Shown here: piece after piece, positions 13,246 to 26,900 of the stretch | Layout: every line of letters starts with the position of its first letter | Position numbering within the stretch: the first letter of the stretch is position 1 | Source: Cordia subcordata | Taxonomy: Eukaryota; Streptophyta; Magnoliopsida; Boraginales; Cordiaceae | Length of the DNA: 64,000 nt | Direction: 5' to 3' | Assembly (NCBI GenBank): GCA_028554755.1 | Contig: JAPTOF010000007.1 | Location: forward strand, 18,719,001-18,783,000 | Notes under the pieces: generated by a model | The model's database searches: none | What the model saw: the letters and a program-made list of their open reading frames with translations, nothing else | Told to the model about the DNA's origin: nothing | Made by a program: the position numbers and the translations under genes

Positions 13246-14976
13246 ATTGTCTGACATTTTTCAGGTACGAATGTAACTCGAGGATGATGAGACAATTCGA
13301 TTTTGACAAGAGATATTTGGCTACAGTTCTTCTAATCTAGCTTCTACACGAAGTGTTATTTGCCCAACTCACTTGAGTGCACCATGTAATTAGAAGGTGC
13401 CAAGTAAAGAATAAACAACTATAAGCATTATATATCACCCAAGCTTGGCATTTTCTTAAATAATAGAATTTTAATTTATTATATAAGAAATTTGGCGTAT
13501 AATACAAGAATTTTTATGATATAAAATGAGATAAACAAGTCAAAAGGTGGCATAAATTGAGGCAATATTCGAAAACAGAGTGAAAACGAGGTCAATGACA
13601 CCTGTGGTTGTTTTTTCAATTTTCTATATTTTGTTTTTCATAAACAATTAACCTTTTTTTTATTGTTAATAAACTGATAATTTATTTATTCAAAAGATGA
13701 ACTGATTTATTGATTTTTAACCGTTTTGTCTATTACATACATTTAATACCAAGTTTCAGGATTAAAATTCTCTTACATAAGAACTTCTATCATATTGATA
13801 TGATACTCTATAATTTTTTCTCCTCATTTAATTTTATTTTAATGATAAATAAGTTTTTTTTAAGAAAAATTAGGGTGTCAGATGGCACCTTGTCTGTGTT
13901 TCTTTTTCTTCTTCCCTTTAATAGTTGGAGCGACTTATTTCATTTTTGTTCTTTGTTTAATAATTGGGTGGAGTGTCACATGACATTTCATATCTCACGG
14001 TTGCTTCTTTAAATATTTTTTATATTTATTTCTTTTTTTGATAATTAATCCTAATTTTTTATTGTTCACAAAGTAATAAAAATTAAAAAAAAACTAATTT
14101 ATTAACTTTCTTTTCTAAATATCTCATTAATATTTAGATTGAGAAAATTATACTTTAATAAATTAATTATTTCTCTCAATAAAAGTGATTCAAGTTGGTT
14201 ATTTTCTTTATCAGAAAGTAAGAATATTATTAAAAGAAATAGAAATAAGTATAACTAACCACACTTGTAACAACAAAGACGTAGTCTAAAACATTATTAT
14301 AAAGAAAAGAAAAACCACAGGAGGGTTAACAAGCCAATCAGAAGGAATAAGCCCTGTCCAATGTTTTTAATTAGCCTATCAATCATCTCATATGGGATTA
14401 AAGAATAGATTAAGTGCTTGAAACTATCACTCTTAAGATTAAAATCTTGAATTTGAAACCCGTAGAGGTGGAGGGTATCAAAAACAAAAAAAAGAATAAA
14501 TTCAGTCACCCCATATGGTTAGTTAAATCATACAAAAAGTAAAATTAAAAAAGGAAAAAATAAAAGAACATAAGATCGCCGCACCGTCCAACTGGTCCAC
14601 ACGCTAGTTTTCTTCATTGAAATATCTTTTTAATTCTGTACTTCCTTTCTCCAACGCAAATAAATTCTCATAAAATCTTCTATTCTTTAACATATTAATT
14701 TTCTTGCATTTCGTTCCCTTTATTAATTTTTCATATTACTCTGCTTCTCATTTACCTAGCAAATAAAATAGTTTCGGTTTCTTCCAAATTGGAGGGCGCA
14801 AACCAAAGAAAAACGAAATGCAGTGGTCGTTTAGGAAAAGTAAACAACACCCTTATCATAAGCAAAAAGAAACTCCTCCCTCTCATGATTAGGTTACGGT
14901 CTCTTATAACATGCTACTGTAAAAAGTAATGTGTACTTGCTGTGCGTAAATAATATGCACTACTGTTCAACATAAT

Positions 14977-15370
14977 TATTTGTTTATCACCCCAAAATTA
15001 TTTATTTATTATCCTACAACTATTTGTTTACTAACTTTCATATATAGATCAAATATTTATTCACTATCCCAAATATATTTTTTCATTACCCCAAATATAT
15101 TTGTTCATTACTCTTTCTCACACACAAACACACAAGCACAAATACTTTTATTTGTTCACCACTCCGTACACATTTGTTTACCACTCTCATATGTATTTGC
15201 TCACTATCCCACATATATTTTTCACCACTCTCTCTTACACACACATACAGATATAAACATGTTTATTTGTTCACCACTTCACATATATTTGTTCATCACA
15301 TTTATTTGTTCACCACTTTCTCGCACACAAACACAAACATATATATATTTATTCACTTGTTTGCCACTAA
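14977..15370. repeat. degenerate minisatellite with atatttgttcaccactctca core
   Basis: About a dozen diverged units of roughly 25-45 bp, some with cacacacaaacacac spacers. A GT-rich stretch at 15653-15710 resembles 43315-43400 inside the 2.4-kb Mutator-like element. A 131-codon frame across it is a product of the repeat and is not called. Confidence 0.65.
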
Positions 15371-16002
15371 AGTAATGAACAAAGAGTATAAAAATTATGA
15401 ATAAATATATTAATTTGTTAGTTCACCACTTAATATATTCTTGTTAATTCTACTTCAAAATTAGAAAAATCTCAAGTAGCTTGGCATACCCAAAGTTAGA
15501 TCAAAAGCATAATACATGCAATAAATCTTGTATACATTTATTTTTTAGGAATAACTTCAACAATTACAAGTTTAAGAAAATAATCAGAAAAGATAAAAAT
15601 ATAGTAAACAACATGAAAAGCTTCTTTAGACCTCGTTAGATCCAAACTTGATCTGTGCGTGTTTGTGTGTGTGCATTTGTGTGTTTATGTGTGTAAGAGT
15701 GAGAAAGATGACGATGATCTAAACTATTTTCTTTCTTTCTTTTTTTTTTAAAACAAAGGTGTGCCATGCTTTGCAGGAACACAATCCTATAAAAGCATGG
15801 TATAATATCTGCATGATTACTCTTGTGTGTCTTAATAACTTCAGATTAAAATTGTTTTTCCTTTCATTTTTTAATTAAAACAAAAACTGTAAGTTTTTTC
15901 TTTCCTTTCTTTTCTCTCATTTTTTTGTACTATTCAAAATGTCATCCCTTATCTCCTTCCAAAAATAGTAGAAAACTACTAAGTATACTATTTAATTTTT
16001 TC

Positions 16003-17155
16003 AGACATAGAAGTCCCTCAGGTATATGTTTTATCCCAAATAGGTCCTCTAACATTTTATAATTCCTTAGGAAATCTTTCTAATACATTAATTTTGTTAA
16101 AAGACCAAAAATACCCTCAAATTGTTAGTCATATTTTGGAATTGATATATAACCTTTATATCTAACATTTTGCTGGACACTTTTTTGTCTATTTTTGTAT
16201 TTTTGGCCAACATTTTCACACCTTTTTTTTTTTAAATTGCTTAAAAATTTAAAAATTAAAAATTAAAAAGTACAACTTAAACAACTTAAAAATTAAGAAA
16301 TTACAAAATTAAAAATAAAATATGAGATTAAGGTTTTAAGAGGTTAAAAGATTAAAAAAATTAAAAATTAACAAACTTTAAAACCAAAACAAAATTAAAA
16401 TATTAAAATCAAATAAGTAAAATCATAAACAACACTTAAATTGCAATTGTAACCAAACAAGTTATAACCTCTTAAAATCTTAATCTCATAATCTTTTAAT
16501 TTTTTTTTTGTTTTTGTAATTTTATAATTTTTAAGTTTTACTTTTAATTTCTTTAATTTATAATTTTAAATTATCAAGCAATGAATTTTTTTAATTTTTA
16601 ATTTTTAATTTTTTAGTTTTAATTTTTTATTTTTTAATTTTTAAAAATTAAAAAGTTAAAAATTTAAAAATTTCAAAACTAAAAAATTAAAAATTTAAAA
16701 GATTACTAGATTAAAAAGTAAAAATTAAAAATTTAAAAATTGAAATATAAAAATTAAAAGATTATGAGATTAATATTTTAATTTCTTTAATTTTTAATTC
16801 TTAAAATTTTAAGCAATGATTTTTTTAATTTTTTTGATTTTGATTTTTAATTTTAATTTTTTAATTTTAGTTTTTAATTTTGGATTTTGAATTTTTAAAA
16901 TTTGTAAATTTTTAAGCAATAAAAAAGTTGGCGTGAACATGTTGGCAAAAAAATACAAAAATAGGCAAAAAAGGTATCCAATGAAGTCTCAGATATAAAG
17001 GCTTTATGCCAATTGCAAAATATAAATATCAATCTGAGTGTATTTTTGGCCTTTTAACAAAGTTAATGCATTGGAAGGACCTCTCAAGGGATTATAAAAA
17101 GTTGGAGATGTCGTTTATGATAAAATATATACTTGAGGAACCTATATATCTTTCT
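16003..17155. mobile_element. 1.15-kb foldback element upstream of the first LRR-RLK
   Basis: Inverted arms of about 270 bp: left about 16003-16270 (agtccctcaggtatatgttt ... ctatttttgtatttttggcc), right about 16890-17155, whose complement reads ggttcctcaagtatatattt. The centre is a self-complementary aaaattaaaaatt / tttttaattttt simple sequence. It ends about 135 bp before the duplicated promoter block. No TSD resolved. Confidence 0.6.
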
Positions 17156-17289
17156 CCCTTTTTTTTTTTGAGAGCCAAACTATTTTACAGCTTAAATTCG
17201 AGAGAATTTTGGTGTTAATTCTCCTTTTCACATTTTCAAATTGAAGTGTTGCATTACCAAAGTTAGTTTGCTTCTCATAACAAGTTGAA

Positions 17290-18579
17290 CCGGAATTAAG
17301 TGTAAAAAGGAGTGCACAAGTGTGAACCTGAATATTCCTTTTCACTTTGTCTCCATGGTCAAACGCCCTTTACTTTGTTAGCCCCAAAGAAAGAAACAAT
17401 TCCACCAGAAAGTCAAAACTACCAAATCCAACTGTTCAAATATATTTGGAAAGAAAAGGTAAATAAGTTATCCAGTTGCTTTTTTTTTTAAAATCTAATT
17501 TTTAATAATTAAATTCCTTATTTTCAAAATATTTAGCCAAAAAGATCCCAAAACACGCCATATCTGTTCCTTCTCTTTGCAATTAGTGTTGTCGTTAATT
17601 CTTTGCTCAAAAAAATATCAAAACATATATTTCTCAATCCTTTATTTTACAATTTATGATGCAGTTTGTACCATAATAATTTATACCAGTCTCAGAAAAC
17701 GGCTATTTAACGCTGCTCTCGTCATCAACATCCAACCTTCTCCACATTAATTTCATCTCCTATGGCCAATCAAGACCAAGTCAACTCTATCTTTTCGCTC
17801 TTCAGCCTTTTCTTTCTTCACCAAACAATTAAGAAACTTTCAAAGCATCCCAAAACTCATCATCAGCTTCTTCTTAATCATTTGCCAATAACTTGCTGCA
17901 GAACCCCTCTTAATTTGAAAGTTTCTCATCTCTATATGTATGCATATATATACTAGTAATCATTGGCTTTTCTGGCCAAAAGCCATTTGGTTTTAACTTT
18001 TAAGTGCTTAATACATGTTCTCCTCATATGGTAAGTCCGACCCTTTTTCGTATCCGAGGAAACAGTGCACAGCAAGAAGCTCTTGCACTGGACTGCTTAT
18101 TCCTTTTCCATTTTTTGTCTTTTGAAAGTAGTTGTATTTTGTGTATGAGTGCTTTCAATTTGCTTATTTATTCCTTTTAACATCAATTTGAGACCAAAAC
18201 ATCCTCTCTTCTTTTTCATTTCTGTAAAGCTGTTTCTGGGTGTTTCTTCTTTGTTGATAAATGTACGTAAAATTTAGTATTTTTTGCTGATCATGTGGTT
18301 AACCTTAACTTTTTTACGAGCTTCAATTTGTATGGGGGGGGGGGTACTTTTCTTAGTATTTGGTTAGAAAACTGTTAAATTAACCATCTCGTTTGAAAAT
18401 TTAAACTTGTAGATAAGATATTGCTATAATTATTTATCGTATTAACATGCCTCACATGTGCAAGCAGGTTTTGTTTTTGATCATGTAAATTTAGTATCTT
18501 TTTTTCGATCATGCGGAGGGCTCTATATATCTAGCTAATGTTTTGTGTGCTTTAATTTATGGGGTGAACATGTAAGATC
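17290..18579 (+). promoter_or_regulatory. promoter and 5' leader of the first LRR-RLK, duplicated at the second
   Basis: This stretch is similar in blocks to 55725-56674 upstream of the second gene, beginning with a shared caagtgtgaac at about 17318 / 55759. The best-conserved block (17762-17900 versus about 56047-56190) starts with ATG in both copies. A one-base length difference shifts the frame inside it, so I read it as transcribed leader rather than coding exon. A decayed TRIM LTR (18373-18447) sits inside this copy only. Transcription start and leader introns cannot be placed from sequence alone. Confidence 0.5.
18373..18468 (-). mobile_element. TRIM LTR fragment in the leader region of the first LRR-RLK
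   Basis: 18373-18447 matches the mini-LTR on the minus strand (tgttaaattaacc ... ttatcgtattaaca). About 20 bp of interior follows (tgcctcacatgtgcaagcag). It ends about 110 bp before the start codon. The corresponding site of the second gene lacks it. Confidence 0.6.
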
Positions 18580-20854
18580 ATGTTTGAAAGTTCTGGACAA
18601 ATGGGAACTTTGGGGATGCATCAACCAGAAAGATTATTAGTACTCCTTGTGGTGGCCTTGATGGTGGGCTTGTTTTCGTCTTCATTGCTCAAAGGGGCTA
18701 ATGCTCTGGAAACTGATACTTCTGAAGGTAAAAAAAAATCCTGTTTTATGTAACCGTAACCTGCTATTTTTCTACTTCGGAAGGTTCTTAATGAAACCGA
18801 TAATACAATACACTTATATCTGCTAAGAATTGATTTCGAGACCTCTTGCACCCGAGGTGACAAACATCCGAGCACTAGATTTGTGGTGTAAAATGTGTTT
18901 TCCATGTATTTGCAGTTCAAGCACTGCGAGCCATCAAGGCAAGTTTGATTGATCCAGATGGGGTGCTCAGTGACTGGAACAGAGGAGATCCATGTGCTTC
19001 AAATTGGACTGGGGTTTTGTGCTATGACCTCACAACTGACGGTCGTCTTCATGTCCGAGAATTGTATGGTTCCTGTCTATTTCCCTTTTCATTTTCACAA
19101 TTCTTTTCGTAAATTTACGTGCCTTTTACTTTCTAAACCACTTCATAAGATATCAAACTGATTTTTTAACCACTTTATAAGATGCTGGACTAGTCTATCC
19201 CATAGTAATTAGCTTAAGATAGAGTTTTGTGATTTTAACTAGCTATAAATGCTATTTTAATTGATTTTAAGAGAGTAAAATGCATTATATATCTCTAAAT
19301 TTAATAAATGTCATATAAAACTTTTTGTAGTTTCAAGATTAGTTCACGTCAACCATGTGAATGTAAAATAAGGCAGGAGAATGTATTGATTTTGAAAATC
19401 AAATAGGGGAATATGCGCAAATTTTATGCAATGTTTATAAAACTAAATGAGGTATCAGTGAGTCTTGAGACCACGAGTTTTACGTGACTTTTGAAAAACA
19501 CAGAATAAAATACATTTTATTCATTCTAAGATGTAATATCCATGATATAGCTATAAGTATTACTTGGGATATTATTTTGTTATTACGAGAGGGACTAGCT
19601 AAAAATAATACATTACTTTTTTTTTTAATACAAGAGAAACTATAATTATAAATATTACTTTACTCTGAGAGGAAATAGCTATAAATAGTACATTACTTAT
19701 TAGTACAAAAGTAACCACAACTATAATTAATCATTACCTTACTATAAGAGGAACTATCTCTAACAATATTCTTATAACTGAAAAAATGATCTATTGGCCG
19801 TTCAATGATTCCTGTTATCCCTTAGTAACATTATTATGATTAAGTAGGAACTATTAAAATCACCTTGCATTTTTTTTTTCAATATATTGACAAACGTGAA
19901 AAAAAAGCCTCTTATCAAATGAATAGGAATACCAAGGTTGCTTTTGATTCCTAAACACAAGTAAGAATTTCCACATATGTTGATAATTATTTTGGCGTGA
20001 TATTTTTCTATATGTTGATAAATGTGACAAGAATACATACATACATACACATATTTCTTGTCATCTAAACATGATCACTCTTCTTTTCTCTTCCAAGTAG
20101 TCTTTTTTGGCATGACGCATGTTGATAAATTTGCAATTTATGATCTTAGTTTAATCATTTAAATATAAGATAGGGTGACAATGACAATTTTCTATAATAT
20201 ATAAAAGAGATCACACATCTTTTTAATTAAAGTTATATGTCATCATTCTATAACTTTTTATTTTTCTTAAAAAAATAAATTCATCCTTTTATTCAATTAA
20301 AATTATTTCCTAACATATTTCAAATCTTCTTTTTATTTTATTTTTTCAATTTAAATATTGTATTCAGTCAATTACAAGTCTCTCCTAAAAAACATGATCA
20401 TTATTGAAAAGTTATTGTTATAAAATATATTTATATTTTATTGTGTCATAAACAATAAAATATTATGTAAAGTATTTATCTTTTTGGTGTATCGCATGAT
20501 TTGTAATCTAATTAATAATAAAAAAGAAATGTATCCCCCACGTCTATAAGGCATTCTTTAAGGCTTGTTTGGATTGATTATTTTTGTAAGAGCTCTTTTT
20601 TTCCCTTTAAAACCTGTACTTTTTTGAGACACTAAAAATTATGGCTTTTAAAAAAAAACTGTAACTTGAGCTTTTTTTAAAAATTTTAATTTTTTAAAAT
20701 CTAATTCAAATAATTATTGTGAAAAATTTTTTTTAAAAAATATTTTTCCATAAAAAAAGGCCAAATCTAAACAAGCCCGGGAAGGAATAGAAGCAATTGA
20801 GCTGGCGAAAAAAAATATTAGATAGTGGACAAAATAAAATATTTATTATGTCAC

Positions 20855-20900
<46 letters not shown>

Positions 20901-23900
20901 TTTCAAATTAATTCCATACAAATGCCAACAATCGGTATAATCCTAATAGTTAACTGAGTGTTAAAAACTTATTTTTAAAAGTAAAACTGCTTTTATTTAT
21001 TTATTTTTCCTGTGTTCATACTTCAACCCCACCGCACTGGCCCACCCGTCAGCCACTCCATTACTTTTAATTTTATAAAAATATAAAATTATGATTAATA
21101 TTTATAACTTGCTATAAATAAAACCTACAAATATATTTATATTTTATCCTTACATGACGTAAAATTTAACCATTCACAGTGAATAAAGATAGAAACGATA
21201 TTAATTCTTTTTTCGTATATCACATGTACTTATTACATATTGCATCCAGTTGTAAGTCCGAATTAACGGAAAATGAAAAAAAGAAAATTGCAATATTGTA
21301 CAAACATTATATTTGGTTGACTGTTCACTTGGAAAACTGAAATACTCTAGACTCATGAAGTAATCTTTATGTATGCTTAGGCTCGAGCAAAATTTTGGGT
21401 TTGTTGGGTTTGTTTGGATTAACTTTTTTTTCTTTTAAAATAAAAAATACTTTTTTACGTGAAAAAAAGCACACCTTATTTTTCTAATAGATGTTTGAAT
21501 ATGCTTTTAACATCCGGACATATTGCTTTGCAATGTCATATAGATTATAGGAGGCCATGCAAAATTTTAAGCAACTCTAGAAGTTTAATTCTTCTAATGT
21601 GATTTTTTCTATCGTTCAACAATCCAGTTTACAGTTAAAGCCTTCTTGTTTTATGTCTCTTTGACAGGCAACTATTAAAGAGGAATCTGTCAGGAACTTT
21701 ATCACCAGCACTTGGCAGCTTATATCAAATGCTGATATTGTAAGTTGCTTATTGAAACTCAAATTATATAATCATCTTGGTAATTGTGCTTTAGTTTTGT
21801 AGTTTGGTTTTTAGTTTTTCTTGTTAACTAGCATATATATATTATTTCTTTTTCTTGACTTCAATTTACAGAGATTTCATGTGGAACAAGATTACTGGGA
21901 CTATACCAAAAGAGATAGGAAATATTAAGTCTCTGAAATTGCTGTAAGTTGAAGATGCCATCTGCCAGAAACTGTTTCTGGTCTTGTTTTTCAATTAAGA
22001 TAATTTGTTTAAGAATTTTTGGTGTTCCACAAAATAATTGTTCCATCATGATCATGAAATGAGTGATTACTAGATTGTCCAACGTAGGGAATGGCCCGCG
22101 TTCTGAATGGGCCTTAGGAATATGGATGTCAAAGATCCTAGTTTGCCAAATTAGGAATCCAATTTGATGCGTGAGATAAAGAGTGAGATTGAGAGCAAGG
22201 AGAGCTTAAGAGGTGAGGACTCTCAAGCCCGAGCCCTCTCTAGGTAATGTATTGCTATATTTTACCTTCTCTCCAACACCCCAATTCCTAACATCTAGAC
22301 TTGTCAAAAATTGGAAATTGTAGTCGTTACTTGTTTTGGATCAGAGATTTGCTAAAATGATATGTTTTGCTTTCTTCCTTGTTCCAGGCTGCTGAATGGA
22401 AATCAACTTACAGGTCCCCTGCCTGAAGAACTTGGTTATCTTCCTCAATTGGACAGGATACAGATAGACGAGAACAAAATATCAGGACCGATACCTGTAT
22501 CATTTTCAAACTTGAATAGAACAAAACACTTGTGAGGATCTCTCTTGATGTTTGACTGCAAGGCTTTAGTTGATGCATTTTAATTTTTATGCTTGTAACA
22601 TCTGTGAAATTTGGTGCTATTGTTGCTATTTCCAGTGCTAGGTGATATATTTTGATTCCAATGTTTTCTTTGAGCAGCCACATGAATAATAATTTACTTA
22701 GTGGACAAATCCCGCCTGAGCTGTCAACCCTTCCAATGCTAGTTCACTTGTAAGTTTCGGAGGTCTATTGTCTTTGCCACTATAAAACATTTGCACTTCA
22801 TTTATGTTATGAATTCTGCAGGTTGCTGGACAATAACAAATTATCAGGCTATCTCCCACCACAGCTTGCACAAATGCCGAGTTTAAAAATAATGTATGCT
22901 ATTTTTGCTGCTTCAAATGTGTGTTTCTAAAAAAAAAATTCTCATCATGCATTGGCTTGAAAGAATTTGTTTAGACTAATTTCCCGCTTTCTTGCTTGAT
23001 TCTTTTGCAAAAATTTTGCATGGACAAGTTTTGCCTTTCAGCTGTGATACTAAAGTAGCTAGTGATTGGAGTCGTGTTAGACTTTATATATCCAAAAGGC
23101 ACCAAACTTGAATTGGATCCTTTAGCTTGTATGCAGCCTTGTTGAAATAGAAACCAGTTGCTGGTTACAGAAAAGTAGATGAAGCCGGAGAGTAAATCTA
23201 TGAGTATAAATTTTTCAGGGCAGGCACTATGGAACAGACTGCTCAAATGAAGCCAGAAAGAACTTGCTTAGCCAATGCAGTAGGAAATTGCAATTCATCA
23301 AGTTTTTCATTTGGTCATGCACAATAACTACATATTCACAGTTTCAAATGAAAAAATGTAACATATAGCTCAGACTGTAAGTAGTGGTATAATAGTGACA
23401 GCATTAATACTCAACACATTGTATAGCATAATTTGAAGGAGGGTCTGGAAAAAAGAGAACACCATGGCGAATAATGGACATAAACTTTGATCTTTAGCTT
23501 TACTATGCAGAATACAGTAACTAAATTTCTATTTACATGTGGTGTCATTTGCACTTTACTTCTCCCCATGCATGAAGTAAAACTTCTTCATCCTTGATAT
23601 TGAAGAACATTGACATTTTTGTCATTTATCCTGATACTTCTTTCAGCCTAATTTCTCTTCGTTTGGTTGCAGTCAACTTGATAACAACCACTTTGAAGGC
23701 ACTATACCTCCTTCGTATGAGACCATGAAAAATTTGTTGAAAATGTGAGCATTCCTTCAATTTCATCTCTGCTCCGGAATTGGTTGAAATGTCCACATAC
23801 AAGGCAAATCATTTTAGTCTCTTTCTGGGTATTTTAATTATACATGAGATTATAGCTAATAGTAGTGAGAGGATCTTATGCAGAGAATGTGGCAAATGAT

Positions 23901-26900
23901 GATTATTACATTTTGACGTTAAATGTTATATAATGGATGGTGGCAAGCAAGTTTCCTGAGATGACTTTTTCAGTTTATCAAGAAATATGGAGGTTCCTTT
24001 TTTGTCCTCTTTGGTATCAATACCCTGTGATCCCTGAAAAGCTGCCTTCTCAACCACATCATCGTGATTAGGCTCTAGAACCTTATTTTATTGCTATAAT
24101 TCGTTAAGTACAATAAATAAACAAATTAACATCTTCTCTACAAGTTTAAGCTTTTAGATGAGGTGGTAACTCTAAGATGATATCAGAGCTTGGAAGGCAA
24201 ACAGCACAGGTTCGATCCTTACTGCCACCCATTTAAAAAAAAATATTAAATTATTCACGTGCAAGCTCTAAAAAAATCATGCTGCATGTGAGGAGGCGTG
24301 TTAAGTACAATAAATAAACAAACTAATATTATCTACAACTTTAAGCTTTTAGACGAGGTGGTAACTCTAAGATAATTGAACACCATGATGAGGGTTTTTC
24401 CCTCTTTTTTGAAAACTGATCTATAGACATGATATTGACTCTGTTTGATTTTTAATAATGAGGACTTAATGATCGAGATAGCCAAACTAAATTTTTCTAT
24501 CCCATGGATTTTAATATTTTCCAGAGCTTTGTATTGGATGACGAGGATGAGCATACCTGCATAAATATGAAAGAATACTTGGAATTATTTAAGCTAATAT
24601 TTGTAACAATTAAATTTGCTTATGTCAGGAGTCTCAGAAACTGCAGCCTGCAAGGGCCACTTCCAAACATCAGCAAGATACCTCAACTCACTTATGTGTA
24701 AGTCTGTATGTAGAATCATTTAATATTGTAGAAATTCCTTTCAAATTGCCAAAATTGACACTGGATATCGATTAGCATGCCATTACTGGAAGACATTTGC
24801 TTGTCAAAATTTTTCCTGTCAGCACATACAGGAACTTCATATCCTAACTGATGATGCAATGATACAGAGACCTAAGCTTCAACCAGCTTAATGGATCCAT
24901 ACCGCCAGACAAGCTGTCTGACAATATCACAACTATGTAAGGACATGATCTTTGGCTTTATTGATGCTTAATCTGATTGACTTTCATAAGAAATCTACAG
25001 TCCTTGAAATTTCATCATATATTAGCCTTTTGAAAGTAATATTTATTTACATTTTTGCTGTGCAGTAATCTATCATACAACGACCTTAATGGAAGTATTC
25101 CATCCTACTTCTCGAGTCTTCCGCATTTGCAGAAATTGTGAGCAGTTTTTCTAGCCTATTTGTATTGATTTTCTGTTCTGAAGTTGTAGTGTGCATGTGT
25201 TTTCTCTTGATAGGACAAGGTCTAATGTCCACTCTGCACTCAATGTGTTTAGCGATGTTAAATTTTTCTTTCCTGAAATACTCGAGGAAACATATAAGTT
25301 AACCAGTGTTGTTCCTATTGCAGGTCACTCAGAAATAATTCATTAAGCGGTTCCGTTCCATCCATCATTTGGCAAAATAGGACTCTTAATGGAACCGAGA
25401 CACTTACCGTGTAAGACCTAAAGTGGAAAAGTTTAACCATTCAGATTTCTATTAAAATTCGATGACTTCATGTTTCGAATAAAATTTCTTGTTACTAAAT
25501 CACTAGCATGTGTCGATGTTGCAGTGACTTGCAGAACAATAATTTAACAAACATTTCAGGCACTCTGATCCTCGCTCCAAATGTCACTGTTAGGTTGCCA
25601 ACTTGCAAATTGTCTACTGATGTGCTGAATTAACATGCAAGTATATCTGACATTTTAATATGATATTGGGTCTTTCTCTAAACATTTTCAGGCTTCAAGG
25701 GAACACCATATTATGCGCAAATGCCAGCCTAACTGAGTTCTGCAGATCCCAAGATCAAGATGTCAATCGATACCAATCCAATTTGATCCATCTTATCAGT
25801 CTCTTGACACCAGGAAACTCCAGCAGTTGTCCACCTCAACGGTGCCAACCTCCTTATGAATATGCCCCACCATCTACTGTTACTTGTTTCTGTGCCGCAC
25901 CTTTGCTTGTTGGGTATCGTTTGAAGAGTCCGGGATTCACAAATTTTGATCCATACAGATCTCGCTTTGAGAACTATCTGACCGATGGTCTCGAATTGAA
26001 CCGTTATCAGCTTGAAATTAATTCAACTGCGTGGCAAGAGGGTCCTCGGCGGCTGCGGATGTACTTGAAGATTTTTCCAGTATTTGATAATAGCAGCAAT
26101 AAGTTCAATGTGAGTGAGGTTTTTAGAATTCAGAGCATGTTCACAGGATGGGATATTGGTGATGATGACCTTTTTGGACCTTATGAACTTCTCAATTTCA
26201 CTCTTCAAGGACCTTATGCACCAGGTTCGTCCCCTTATCTCTCCTTACTCCACATGTTCTGCTGAGGTTTCTAAATTGACAATCTATAGCATGATGATTG
26301 CCTCATTTTTGTTGGTGGAGGAGGTCCATTTCTTCAACAACCACACTATCTAAATTGCATTGCCTTTTTGAAGGTATGCAGAAGAGCTCTAGAACATTAT
26401 GCTCTCTATAATGTACACGAGAATGAATAAAACCAAGTTTAATAGGATCTGTAAGATAGACTTTTACAGATGATATAAACAAATGATTATGTCCATTTAG
26501 AAATATGGGCTGTCAAATTTCTTTGCATATGCAAATTGGAGATGGTTTTCCTGGTAATGGCATGGTTATCTACCAGTGATTGGACACTAGCTGGCTTAAC
26601 TATCACATTTTAGAATGTCTTAAATTGTTCAAATTTGTAAAACCTAATAAAATTCATAAATCCACGGGACTCTTCTACAATTTCTCATTTGAGAATTCTT
26701 TTAATAAATGACTAATTGTCCATGACTCTTTTTTTTTTTTAATTTCTTCTTTTATGACTATTTTTGTCGAATTTCTTCTGTTACTATTTGCGGATGGATA
26801 TTGGTTTGTAGGGAATGATGGGTTAGGTTGATTTTAAATGTTCTTTGATGGATTGAACTTTGGCTGGCTTGCTATAAATACCTTGATTTGTGTTAGTGAA

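Noticed and set aside
14980..15404. 131- and 76-codon frames rich in Thr, His and Phe
   Set aside because: They are frames across a minisatellite; the repeat explains the open reading.
24205..24225. ggttcgatcc as the B box of a tRNA gene
   Set aside because: It lies in the TRIM interior; there is no box A at the right distance and no cloverleaf. The minus-strand family copy at 3668-3774 has a variant without the motif.
25660..26265. 201-codon frame as a separate gene
   Set aside because: It is exon 14 of the first LRR-RLK (25692-26224) plus intron read-through on both sides.
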